From positions 1,240,001 to 1,304,000 of the forward strand of contig OZ244867.1 of the NCBI GenBank assembly GCA_965221175.1: 64,000 nt of DNA. The letters are read 5' to 3'. The stretch is from JAJDZL01 sp965221175 (GTDB taxonomy: Bacteria; Pseudomonadota; Gammaproteobacteria; Arenicellales; JAJDZL01). The notes under the pieces are model-generated. The model saw nothing but the letters and a program-made list of their open reading frames with translations. It was not told where the DNA came from and searched no databases. Each line of letters begins with the position of its first letter. Position 1 is the stretch's first letter. Both the position numbers and the translations under genes were made by a program. This document shows positions 46,201 through 53,722 of the stretch, in pieces.

Positions 46201-47774
46201 TGAATTTAGCTCAAAAAGCCAAAGCAAATATCTTTGTAACTGTCGGCACTTCCGATAAAGCGAATTTTTTGAATTTAACAGGCATTCAACAGATTTCAGA
46301 TTCTCGTTCTGCGTCATTTGTAGACGACATACTTGAGTGGACCCAAGGCAAAGGCGTCGATGTAATCGTCAATACACTCGGGCGAGAATTGGCGATGGCG
46401 AATCGCGAGATTCTTAAGCCTGATGGCACGTTCATCGAGCTCGGCAAGTATGAAAATCGGAAGAACCTTCACGAATCAATTCTGGACCTCCATCCAACAG
46501 CCAAAATCGAAATTGTGGACATAGACAGAATGTGGAATGACGATCCGGATTCTCTAGCGAACTATGTCAACACTACGATGAAAACCTTCGAACAGAGCCG
46601 TTTGCCGGTGTTGCCATATAGAGTATTTTCCGCACAAAACACGGTAGATGCATTCAGACATTTAGCCTCCACTCAACATATCGGTAAAGTCGTGGTGTCA
46701 ATGAGTCAACTGCATCGGGACAATTTTCGAAAGCATCCTAAAACACGTATTTCGCCCAATGCAACTTATGTCATCACAGGTGGCAGTCGCGGATTCGGAT
46801 TTGCCACCGCACTGTGGCTCAGCGAAATCGGTGCTAAAAATCTTGTGCTCATCTCTCGAACCCCCGAATCCACTGATGTACTACAAAAATATAGACACAA
46901 ATTTGACGAATCTGGAACCACTATTGAAGTTGTAAAAGCTGATATTACTCGACTTGATCAGTTGGAGGAAAATCTGGCAAGACTTGATGGCAATATACCG
47001 ACGATTCGTGGAGTTTTCCACTGCGCAATGGAAATCGACGATCGTGTATTAGCAAATTTGGATTCAGATAATTATTTCAAATCTACGCACACAAAAATTC
47101 TAGGTGCATGGAATCTTCATCAAGTCACCAGATGTATGGAGTTGGATTTCTTCGTTCTTTACTCTTCAGTCACTTCTATCGTTGGCCCGCCTGGACAGGC
47201 TAGCTACTCAGCCGCCAACGCTTTCTTGGATTCCTTCGCAGATTATCTGAGAGATAGAGGAATTCCTGCAACCTCAGTGAACTGGGGAGCAGTATCAGAC
47301 TACGGATATGTCGCTGACAATTCTCAAACATCAGTAGAAACAGTAGACAAATTTGGAGTATTCCCTCTGCCGGCTCAAAGAATGCTTTCTTTGCTCAATG
47401 GAGCACTAGGACCGGAATCCGACAATAGAATTGTGATTGCAGGAGGAACATGGGCGCAGGAAGTTGCGCAGACACGAAAGTTCGGCTGTTCTACGATCAG
47501 TTCAGTGAAGCTATCTCAAAATGGGCAGAAAGGGTCGAAAAATACAGATTCAAATAGCACAGATGTTCAACAGAAAGTACTTTCTTGCGTGTCACGGGTA
47601 CTCGGAATCCCCCGAGATGCAGTTGACCTACACGAACCGATAGTGAATTTAGGAATCGACAGTCTGCTGGCTGTAGAACTGTCTCATTTGCTAAGAATGG
47701 AAAGTAGCATCCAGATCAGTGCCACATCTTTACTGCAACCCGTATCCATTCATGAAATTGCCAGTCTTAGTTGA
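40275..47774 (+). CDS. Type I polyketide synthase, KS-AT-DH-MT-ER-KR-ACP
   Basis: 2499 residues, one complete reducing module. Ketosynthase: DTACSSS (active Cys183), EAHGTGT, and NIGHTEAA. Acyltransferase: GHSVGE (Ser about 627), with VPFHSP at the specificity site, malonyl-like. Dehydratase: HRIRGELVFP (His about 926) and DPSLLD. C-methyltransferase: ILEVGGGTG (about 1416). Enoylreductase: SASGGVGLAL (about 1963). Ketoreductase: TGGSRGFGFA and YSAANAF. ACP: LGIDSLLA (Ser about 2463). There is no thioesterase. This order fits iterative synthases that make methyl-branched fatty-acid-like chains, such as those widespread in sponge symbionts; the product is inference. ATGs at 40275 and 40293 are both possible starts. 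No phosphopantetheinyl transferase is nearby. Confidence 0.9.
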   Translation: MLRFGKMKEHYCSPIAIVGMSCRFPGKADNPGTFWQNIKNKVDCITPIPPERWDSRILTDVDKNLGTEFAKVGGFINDIDQFDTSFFGISPRETSEIDPQQRILLELAWQCMESAAISPDCLSRSQTGVYVGVINHDYERLILFDWQQISQYSALGRSTSIAANRISYCFNLQGPSLTIDTACSSSLTAVDSACKALRSGDVDVALAGGANAIVLPESYIEFSQASMLSKAGMCQAFDENADGFVRAEGGGLVMLKRLSDALVDGDRIYANIVASSVNQDGRTIGLMAPNPEAQVRMMHNSLQQCGLHPSDIGYVEAHGTGTQAGDTVEATSLGEVYGQPEKIHGCPVGSVKTNIGHTEAAAGIAGLIKATLAVHHGRIPPNLHFVNPNPKIDFTALGIRVPNEFEEWHETAGKPRCAAINSFGFGGTNVHVIIQQAPTKLDRKQAMSKKVFLLPLTASTSQNLNQLRNSLTTLELNNYPDVSSLCHTFARRAHKKFRCSIPIAAEIDGKPTPSLLALETDSATNIKAIDSVSKIAFVFNGMGVDWQSAGLEFYATEPVFAATIDLCDSIFQKEFGLPNIRSYFLHEGPNSQGGLERIHALYFAVQIATHELWKSWGVKPGAVVGHSVGEVAAACAAGHVDIVDASRIVCERARTLQKCSGRGMMLAAALSPAEANRIAQSMPNGLFVAAINSKTSVTFSGTEQSIRLICKQLENQGKFCRLLEISVPFHSPLIDECQTEIMSKIHTVRSRRNQIRLFSSVHGTEIINDAMKPNYWWENFREPVRFSECVQACIHTGFHCFVEIGPHPNLSYDIQECLRSEGVIAPSLYSLQRNGQDRANMISTAGKLFSLGVKLDWEKINSKARICDFPIAEFNRQRHWKRTAMVLEGRRGQQFKHFPLLQDSGSIGPGSWDLALNVNELVWLKNHRIRGELVFPAAGYVEAALEAASSWLDLPSLELTSIQFDQILQLQDEGETAQAQLKLNIADNTNENSFDFQILQHSSSAQPKSITYCQGTLQSGNSPQPRSKLSDLKERFVNSVEPIQLWEELNELGLEGDWSTWKIRNLKVIDQKEVLARIESPEKPSELQLNYQLDPSLLDLCFRTASTITGENRVYLPQEIERLEYWTDHSRVVWCYIQVKSVMKDSLELDLEISSENGHVIARISRFALRQFDVKKPSLRDSSVPIHAFRPEWAQHQSNSQGAHWFDSKIDKYHQNLQTYMLRISESCRRQNYYEYVSHGLAEITLNYIGQAFNLAGFPGRGKQISLLTLKLNLGIDDQQIPLFHSLLALLEKNQTIRLKYDNRKEGHSNDVGSVEIDVVQDLPANPDRAVSKFLESPDAAEYVSELLLIDRCGNCLNSVLTGKQTGLNTLFPEGSIADLQNLYQTSPTCRIYNEVIRESIEKLLQGWPFVRKCRILEVGGGTGALLFHLAPVLQEHPVEYTFTDISNSFIRRARTRFEKYDFIKFGELDIDADPLAQGYVSHHYDVILASDNLHLAHDSEQALERLRKLLAFGGFFNFIELTDEPDWARLVFGMLHGWWHNADTNQLHNSPCKSRRRWLELLNRLEYKSIFTISDRTDDEDPLHSIFLAQNAVTNREETPAAIGTNRKRLIFLDDSLFSRKLLKHFEANSVFRVTSGKRYSRNKSGFKIRPNAVEDYLQIMRALGQSEQLPDEIIVLWNFSLQAAAANEFDAIYAATPVALIIAHLVQAFDHEAKALPRMTLVSADAHQENKIRNISTCFNASIWGIGRTLRNEYPDSHCRLIDIDTGKSNSAKDLHNFIECNKDILEVSLRESGWYVPIARNLHVDRLIQPEKIALELNCTQTGDLNQLEFKRIARPVPNNTEVVVKIASSALNFRDIMVALDALPASAVSSGFMQNSLGIECAGEIVEIGKDVANFSVGDRVIALARNSISTFVTANVKFVYRIPNTLTFEQATGLPTAYVTALFCLEQAAKIKPGDSILIHSASGGVGLALVNLAQKAKANIFVTVGTSDKANFLNLTGIQQISDSRSASFVDDILEWTQGKGVDVIVNTLGRELAMANREILKPDGTFIELGKYENRKNLHESILDLHPTAKIEIVDIDRMWNDDPDSLANYVNTTMKTFEQSRLPVLPYRVFSAQNTVDAFRHLASTQHIGKVVVSMSQLHRDNFRKHPKTRISPNATYVITGGSRGFGFATALWLSEIGAKNLVLISRTPESTDVLQKYRHKFDESGTTIEVVKADITRLDQLEENLARLDGNIPTIRGVFHCAMEIDDRVLANLDSDNYFKSTHTKILGAWNLHQVTRCMELDFFVLYSSVTSIVGPPGQASYSAANAFLDSFADYLRDRGIPATSVNWGAVSDYGYVADNSQTSVETVDKFGVFPLPAQRMLSLLNGALGPESDNRIVIAGGTWAQEVAQTRKFGCSTISSVKLSQNGQKGSKNTDSNSTDVQQKVLSCVSRVLGIPRDAVDLHEPIVNLGIDSLLAVELSHLLRMESSIQISATSLLQPVSIHEIASLS

Positions 47775-47928
47775 CTGTTCAATTCCAGATGTCTACATCG
47801 ATTCCCTGCTCAATTAGATGATCTGCACGGGCGGAAATGTAGCGCTGAAAGCTCGGCTCAGCCCGATAAGCCGATCTTCACCACAAGGATAAGGTGAAAG
47901 CGCAGTAAATACGCGGACTTTTGGAAAA

Positions 47929-49698
47929 TCAGCCTGCCATTCTTATGGAAACACCTGCAGTGGGATCGGCATTGAGTGCGGTGAGGATCTTGCTCTGCAG
48001 CGGGGTTGGTTTGGTGGTGGTTGTGAGGATGTCATCGGAAAGTCCGGGCAAGGTTACTTCATTCAGAGACAGGGTGGCGAGGTCGGCAAGCAGCGTAGTC
48101 AGACTGTGAACCGGATCCCCGCTGGAAGTCATTTTGGAGCTGGCTTTTTGTGCTGCCTCCGGTGAGACCTTGGCCTGCTGAACCGGCGAGGCGCGGCTTG
48201 GCGGCTGTGGGTCGTCAAACAGAAACGGTTTGAGTCGCTGGCGCAAATGCCATTCCAGGTAGCAGGCGAGCATGCAAAGGAACACATGCCCGCGTACATG
48301 CGGTTCACTGTAGACATAAATGGGCTGCACCTCCAACCGGGTGGTCTTGATGGTGCGAAAGGCGCGCTCGACTGTGGACAGAGATTTGTAAGCAGCCACT
48401 GCGTCATGGGCGTTGATGGCATCGGCTGGCAACGAGGTTCGGATCACATAGACACCGTCGAGTTTAGCTTCGTCGTCGATTCGCTGCTGGTTTCGCGACC
48501 ACAGCAGGTCGCTGTCGGTGACGGTGATGTCGAAGTGCTTTTCGACTTTACGACGATTGGCTTCGCGTCCGAGCCGTTTGATGGTGCGGTCACGGTTGGC
48601 AGAATTTGGCTTGTGGCGGCGCGCTGAGGCGGCGATCTGGGCAAGGATTTTTTCAGTGGCGCGCAGTAGCTGTTCGCGTTTTTGCGCCCGTTCTTGGCGA
48701 AGGCGCGGATTGAGGCACACCAGCAGCCGCTCGCCGGGAAACTCGGCACTGACGATTTCCGCCACCTGGTCCGGCTGCAGTTCGCTGGCGCAAAGTCTGG
48801 TATCGGTTTCATGATCGGTTTGATCTTTGAACAGCTTGCGGACGTCGGCGTTGCGAAGCGCCGAGATCCAATCCAGTGCGGCCGGCAGCAGATCCTCGCG
48901 GATGCGAGCCGAGGTGATCATGCCGCGGTCGCCGACCAGAGCTATTTTTTGAATGTTGAATCGCTTGCGAATCTTGCTGATCTGCGTGGCTAGGGTGCTG
49001 GGGTCGGCGTGGTTGCCGGGGAACACTTCAACCGCCACCGGACAGCCGTCGGCGGCGCACAGCAAGCCATAGACGATCTGCATCTTGCCGCGTTTGCGGT
49101 CTCGGTTGTAACCGAATGACGCCAGCGAACAGCACTTGCCTTCGACATAGCTGGAGGTGACATCGTAGAGAATCAGGGTGCCGCCGCGTAAGTGGCGATT
49201 GGCGAGGCTTTTCTCGATCCATGTTTGCCGTTCTCCGAGCCAGTCCAGCATATCGAGCATTTCATTGCCGTGTACGGTATCGAGCTTGAGCAAAGTGCCC
49301 AGCGAGCTGTCGGCGGTTGCGGGCGAAAGCGCTCGGGCTGTGGCGAGTTTCGAGGCCGGCGAGATGATGCGGGCAATGATAGCCGCCAGTGCCAGGTCGC
49401 GCTGACGCGAGGCGGTTCGATGCAAAATACGCAGCAGTCCGATCTGCGAAGCCAAAGAGACGAGAGCCGCGACATGTCCGTGCGGCAGCGAGCGCTGGAC
49501 GGTGAATGCCTGGTCGAGGGAGTGGACGATGACGCCGCCTTTCAAAAGGATGCGGATGGCATCGACGATGAATGGAGGGGTTTTGGAGAGATTGGCGAGG
49601 GTTTTGCGTTCGATGCGCTTTCCGTTGCGTTTGGCGTAGCGCAGCAGAATCGCAGGTGGACTGTTGCGGTTGGGAATGGACTCGATGTAAATAGCCAT
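47929..49698 (-). CDS. IS1634-family transposase
   Basis: 589 residues from the ATG at 49698 (MAIYIESIPNRNS); a longer frame would add 44 unlikely residues. DDE residues lie in YDVTSSYVEG, VGDRGMI and VERAFRTIKT, the arrangement of the IS4/IS1634 group. The gene is intact. The coding region is visibly richer in G+C than its AT-rich neighbours, which fits recent arrival. Element ends and target duplications could not be defined. A diverged relic with the same C-terminal end (VSIRMAG) lies at 56.9-57.1 kb. Confidence 0.9.
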   Translation of the reverse strand: MAIYIESIPNRNSPPAILLRYAKRNGKRIERKTLANLSKTPPFIVDAIRILLKGGVIVHSLDQAFTVQRSLPHGHVAALVSLASQIGLLRILHRTASRQRDLALAAIIARIISPASKLATARALSPATADSSLGTLLKLDTVHGNEMLDMLDWLGERQTWIEKSLANRHLRGGTLILYDVTSSYVEGKCCSLASFGYNRDRKRGKMQIVYGLLCAADGCPVAVEVFPGNHADPSTLATQISKIRKRFNIQKIALVGDRGMITSARIREDLLPAALDWISALRNADVRKLFKDQTDHETDTRLCASELQPDQVAEIVSAEFPGERLLVCLNPRLRQERAQKREQLLRATEKILAQIAASARRHKPNSANRDRTIKRLGREANRRKVEKHFDITVTDSDLLWSRNQQRIDDEAKLDGVYVIRTSLPADAINAHDAVAAYKSLSTVERAFRTIKTTRLEVQPIYVYSEPHVRGHVFLCMLACYLEWHLRQRLKPFLFDDPQPPSRASPVQQAKVSPEAAQKASSKMTSSGDPVHSLTTLLADLATLSLNEVTLPGLSDDILTTTTKPTPLQSKILTALNADPTAGVSIRMAG

Positions 49699-49805
49699 AG
49701 TTGTATTTTGTGAACATGGAAACAGATAAAGAGAAATTGTACTATATTCGATAATGAATAACAAGTAACATTCTGAAATAATACATGGAAACAATAATAC
49801 ACAGG

Positions 49806-49836
49806 AAAAAGCGGAAATGTCAAAAGACAATTCCGC
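49806..49836 (-). terminator. Terminator of the tandem-thioredoxin gene
   Basis: 11-bp arms (one mismatch) around a 4-nt loop, followed on the minus strand by five T. It begins right at the TAG stop of the thioredoxin gene. Confidence 0.75.
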
Positions 49837-50879
49837 TATAACAAAGCACTGGAATGAAGTATTGAGGTTAAATCAAGATGAAGTTCGGGATAAGACTCGC
49901 TATCAATATAGTCGAATAGCGACTGCGTGTGAATTATCTTGAACCAGGCTTCGGAACGTATGACTTCTTCGCTGTTACGATTAAACAGAATAATCGTAGG
50001 TGCATAACTTACTCCCAAACTGGAAGCCCAAACCCGTGCGGTTGTCTCTTCTCCTGAGGTTGAAATCAGTGGTGTATCTGACCACATATCCAACTGAACC
50101 ACTTCGTACTCGGCGAGAAATTTTCTAGATTCCTCATCAATCAGAACTTTTTTATGCAGAATTTCGCAGTTCGGACACTGTTTCTGTTCAAAAAATACTG
50201 CGAGAGGACGATTGGCATGACTTACAGACCGATCAAGAATAAAAGGTGGAGATTGGAATAAAGGTTCGAAGATCAATTCCTTGGCGCCACTGTCGTCTCT
50301 TGGCTGGTTGCGAACAAATTTGCGATAGGATACTGTAGACTCGTGTCGCTCGCCAACATAACGAATAGCAGTCAAGAATTCTTTCGGCGGCAGGTAACCA
50401 TTTAGTGTCAATATTGGTTTACCACGCTCATTGAAAAAAATCAGAGTCGGGGTAAACTAGACTTTCAGCGCAGACGCCAATTCCTTTTCCGTATAAGCTT
50501 CACCTCCAACAGTCACAACCTGGCGATCACCCCACATGTTGAGAGCAACTACGCTGAAATTGGACTGCATGAAATCAACAATATTTTTCTGGCTCAAATT
50601 TCGCTCTACCAGAAGATTGCAGTAGGAACAGCCGTCCTGGTGAAACAGCAGCATCACGCGTTTGCCCTGCTCTGCAGCTTCGGCAATGTCGTCTGCGAAC
50701 TCGAGATAACTCTCCTTAAACCGAGGAGGATATTCTGTAGGCTTGGCGCCTGAAAAAGTACCGAGGCTAGTTTCACTCGCACTGGAAACGGTTTCGCTCT
50801 GCTGAGCCATAGCATTGTGCAAGGGTATGTTCAATGCAAAAATCAATCCCGGCAAAAATGTTCTGGTGATTCGAGTCAT
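49836..50879 (-). pseudogene. Tandem thioredoxin-fold (SoxW-like) protein interrupted by one in-frame TAG
   Basis: A continuous frame of 348 codons has a single TAG at codon 141, about position 50458. Before it are a signal peptide (GLIFALNIPLHNAMA) and a thioredoxin-like domain with redox motif CSYC. The TAG lies just before the cis-proline strand FTPTLIFFNE of that same domain. A second thioredoxin-like domain with CPNC and its own APTIILFN strand follows. Both parts are well preserved and in the same frame, so a single nonsense change or amber readthrough is the simplest reading. Two tandem thioredoxin folds could serve periplasmic sulfur or disulfide chemistry beside the Sox system. The gene ends in a regular TAG plus terminator. 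Confidence 0.7.
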
Positions 50880-50986
50880 AACATATCAGACAGTTTCTTC
50901 GCTGTATTTGTTCAGGAGTCTTCAAATATTACGCCCAATAGTCAGTATATAAATCCACTTGACTGGTGTCAGGCTGCACATAATTC

Positions 50987-51556
50987 TCATTCTAGTTTAA
51001 ATTTCCTGTGATGATTGGCCAGCTCATGCCAGTAATCGGAATTCCAGTAGCCTCGGGCTCTAGCGGATGTGCTTGGCAAAACGTGAATTTTCGTGATATC
51101 CACTGACAACGATTTCTGAAGTCCATATTGAATCTCTGCATTTTTCGGAATGCCGAAGACTGAATGAAAGAACAACCTGCTATTGTTCTTGCCTGTAAAT
51201 GCCAAAATTCGAGGCCGATATGTCTTGATTTTCTCAAGCACTGACTCTGGACTATCTCCCTCACCGGTAAGTTCGTGATCACTGCCGAACTCCGTCTTGT
51301 TTAGGTCAGTCAACCCTATGCCATAACTGGGAAGACTGCCGAAATCTTCTGGTTCAAGTTCCCGGTCTGTTAACCCTGTTTCGGCAAGAATTTCCCAGAA
51401 TTTATTTGAGCGATGTGCGTAATACGCACGCCGTCGTTTTGACTCTTTACTAGGCGCTCTGCCACAAAATATGGTAATTAAACCTGTCTGAAGAACATCT
51501 CGAACGATGTAATCGCTTTCCGACATCGAAATTTCTTTGCTCTTTAGAATGGACAT
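50987..51556 (-). CDS. mug: G:T/U mismatch-specific DNA glycosylase (Mug family)
   Basis: 189 residues of the uracil-DNA glycosylase superfamily. The motif FCGRAPS near residue 30 corresponds to the GxNP-type motif of Mug, and GIGLTDL and LPSTSARARGYW correspond to the second half of the active site (NPSGLSRA in E. coli Mug). Changes at those motifs suggest a diverged member. It removes uracil or thymine from mismatches with guanine. Start could be the ATG at 51556 or a later ATG. Confidence 0.75.
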   Translation of the reverse strand: MSILKSKEISMSESDYIVRDVLQTGLITIFCGRAPSKESKRRRAYYAHRSNKFWEILAETGLTDRELEPEDFGSLPSYGIGLTDLNKTEFGSDHELTGEGDSPESVLEKIKTYRPRILAFTGKNNSRLFFHSVFGIPKNAEIQYGLQKSLSVDITKIHVLPSTSARARGYWNSDYWHELANHHRKFKLE

Positions 51557-51579
51557 CAATTCAGAACTTTATCCATTAA

Positions 51580-52596
51580 TCAGCTCAATTGAGAAAATCT
51601 ATTCCCTACTCTGAGATCCGTTGGGCAGCATATTTTTAATCCTGAAACTGCATCTGTGTAAATTTGTTGATCATCCAGTTCATTTGCAACTGAAACTTCT
51701 TCGATGACATCGTCCTTGATCATCAGCACACAGAATTTCAAGTGATTGGTATGCTTTACGCCGATTAATTCAATCCATGTGGACCCGGAAATTTTGAGCC
51801 GAGTGAGTGGCTTCGATTGCTGGAAGTCCGAGTTCCTGTACTGTTCAAGATAGTTACTTGAGACCATTTTTTCTGCCAATTTTGTGGCTTTTTCACACTC
51901 CTGTGATGCCAATTTATCGAAGTAAACCGGCCGCCCAAAAGACTGCTCATATTCACCAACCAGCAGTTCCGACAGTTGACTCCAGTTCGCTGTGCAACGC
52001 TCTTGACTCAGTGTGGTGATCCTTCTGTGCATTGCAGCCAATGCCAATTGCCGGAATGTGTCGCACGGAGCGTTTATGATTTCTGCCATTGCTTGATAGT
52101 TGAAATCGTTTAGAATGTTGCCTACAACAACGCTGGCTTCGCCAATCAAACCTCCGCCAATACCTGCGATTCGTTTACCCGAAATCTCTATCTCATTTAC
52201 ATAGAGAAGTTCAGCATTCAAACCCAATTTTTGCAACGCCTTGATTGGCGCCTCCAAACGCGCCTTGTAGACCTGTGCAGGAATAGCCGGACTCCGGCTC
52301 CGGTGAAATATACACTGGTAAAAAAGTTGTTGACTGTCAAGATAGGTTACTCCGCCACCGAGCTGTCTGCGCATAACGGGAAAACCTAATCGCATACGTG
52401 CGGCATTGTCTAGCACGTGAAGGCTATTTTGGTGATAACCAATACAAAAATACGACTCCCTGGGACGACATAGAATGATCGTGTCCGGAGAATTTTCTGT
52501 CATGCATTGTGCAACTGAGTGATAGAGAGTCTGAGATTCCAAATAGGAAACTTCGCCTAGACTGACGATGCGTACGGAGCCGATGTCGCCCATCAT
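51580..52596 (-). CDS. Lipoate/octanoate protein ligase-like (LplA/BPL_LplA family)
   Basis: 338 residues. The N-terminal half has the BPL_LplA fold with RRQLGGGVTYLD, the segment that binds the lipoyl or octanoyl group, and EISGKRIAGIGGGLIGEASVVVGNIL, which holds the catalytic lysine. The C-terminal 100 residues resemble an accessory domain with KISGSTWIELIG. It could attach lipoate to GcvH or, in sulfur oxidisers, to lipoate-binding proteins of the sHdr pathway; no such target gene is in view. It heads the minus-strand group with mug and the thioredoxin gene. Confidence 0.75.
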   Translation of the reverse strand: MMGDIGSVRIVSLGEVSYLESQTLYHSVAQCMTENSPDTIILCRPRESYFCIGYHQNSLHVLDNAARMRLGFPVMRRQLGGGVTYLDSQQLFYQCIFHRSRSPAIPAQVYKARLEAPIKALQKLGLNAELLYVNEIEISGKRIAGIGGGLIGEASVVVGNILNDFNYQAMAEIINAPCDTFRQLALAAMHRRITTLSQERCTANWSQLSELLVGEYEQSFGRPVYFDKLASQECEKATKLAEKMVSSNYLEQYRNSDFQQSKPLTRLKISGSTWIELIGVKHTNHLKFCVLMIKDDVIEEVSVANELDDQQIYTDAVSGLKICCPTDLRVGNRFSQLS

Positions 52597-52736
52597 AGTG
52601 CTTGAATTGTAAATTCAGGTACAAGCATCGATTGCACAATGATGACTGCTTTTTGCCTAGAAATCAATTACAAATTCTAGACTCTAATCGAAATGGTGTT
52701 CAGCAGCTCCGACGATCTTTTTCCACTATTAATAGC

Positions 52737-53516
52737 CTATGCCTCTTCGAGTGCCTCGACTGACTCTGGAATCGTCTGTCCCCCGTCTACAACAATTGTC
52801 TGGCCAGTTATGTAACCCGCTTCGTCAGATGCAAAAAACAATGCAGCGTTTCCTATATCCGCCACTGATCCCAGACGCTTCAATGGAATTGATGCCGCCA
52901 TAGTCTCAAGGTAATCCTCGCCAAGACCCATTAGTCCCTCCGTTACGATGTTGCCCGGCATAACTGCATTTATCGTGATTCCGTACTTGGCGAATTCCAT
53001 GCAAGCGGTTTTCATAAATCCCAGTTGGCCCGATTTACTTGCACCATAGTGCGTCCAGCCTGGATATCCGGTTATGGGACCGGTAATCGAAGATGTCAAG
53101 ATGATTCGACCACAACTGCTCTTCTTGAGATGCGACAAACAACTCTTTATTGCAAGAAATGTTCCTTTCAGGTTTGTTCCAAGCACAAGGTCCCACTCGT
53201 CGCTAGACATGTTTTCCAAATGACTCTGAGGAAATATGCCGGCATTGCAACACAGTACATCGATCCCGCCATGGCGTTCAGCCGCAGCAGCTGCCATAGC
53301 ATCCAATTCCTCAGATTTCGTTACATCTGCCGAGAATGCAGATGCCGTACCACCTGACTCCCTGATTTCCGCTGCCGTAGCTTCGGCATCAGAAAGCCCG
53401 CGTGCAACAATCAACACTCGCGCACCCTGATTGGCAAATACCGTAGCAATGCCCTTTCCAATTCCTTTACTGGACCCCGTCACTATGACCGATCTGCCTT
53501 CTACTGATGTAAGCAT
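52737..53516 (-). CDS. Short-chain dehydrogenase/reductase
   Basis: 259 residues. The NAD(P) motif is GSSKGIGKGIA, NAG (CCNAGIF) is present, and the catalytic set is Ser (ILTSSITG) and YGASK. It is divergent from the class III PLP enzyme gene by about 200 nt. In RMM-type microcompartment loci an SDR interconverts aminoacetone and 1-amino-2-propanol, and that is its probable role here. Ordinary SDR functions cannot be excluded from sequence alone. Confidence 0.85.
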   Translation of the reverse strand: MLTSVEGRSVIVTGSSKGIGKGIATVFANQGARVLIVARGLSDAEATAAEIRESGGTASAFSADVTKSEELDAMAAAAAERHGGIDVLCCNAGIFPQSHLENMSSDEWDLVLGTNLKGTFLAIKSCLSHLKKSSCGRIILTSSITGPITGYPGWTHYGASKSGQLGFMKTACMEFAKYGITINAVMPGNIVTEGLMGLGEDYLETMAASIPLKRLGSVADIGNAALFFASDEAGYITGQTIVVDGGQTIPESVEALEEA

Positions 53517-53722
53517 GACTCATTTACCTCGTTTTTGTTCGATTGATGTTTCAATAGGTTCGGATAATGTACTGATTTCTGAATCAACAATGCAACAATT
53601 TCGCATTTTCGGCGCGTTATCAACAATTCGATATCAACTGTCAAGTTTTTTTTGACTTACTCAAATAAATTGAGCGTGCAAGAAACCAAATCCCTGTCCG
53701 TATTGGGGCAAAGGAGTATTAC

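Noticed and set aside
47831..49836. gcggaaatgt at 47831 and its near-complement at 49827-49836 as terminal repeats of the IS element
   Set aside because: The right copy is one arm of the thioredoxin terminator hairpin, so it predates the insertion; no target duplication is visible.
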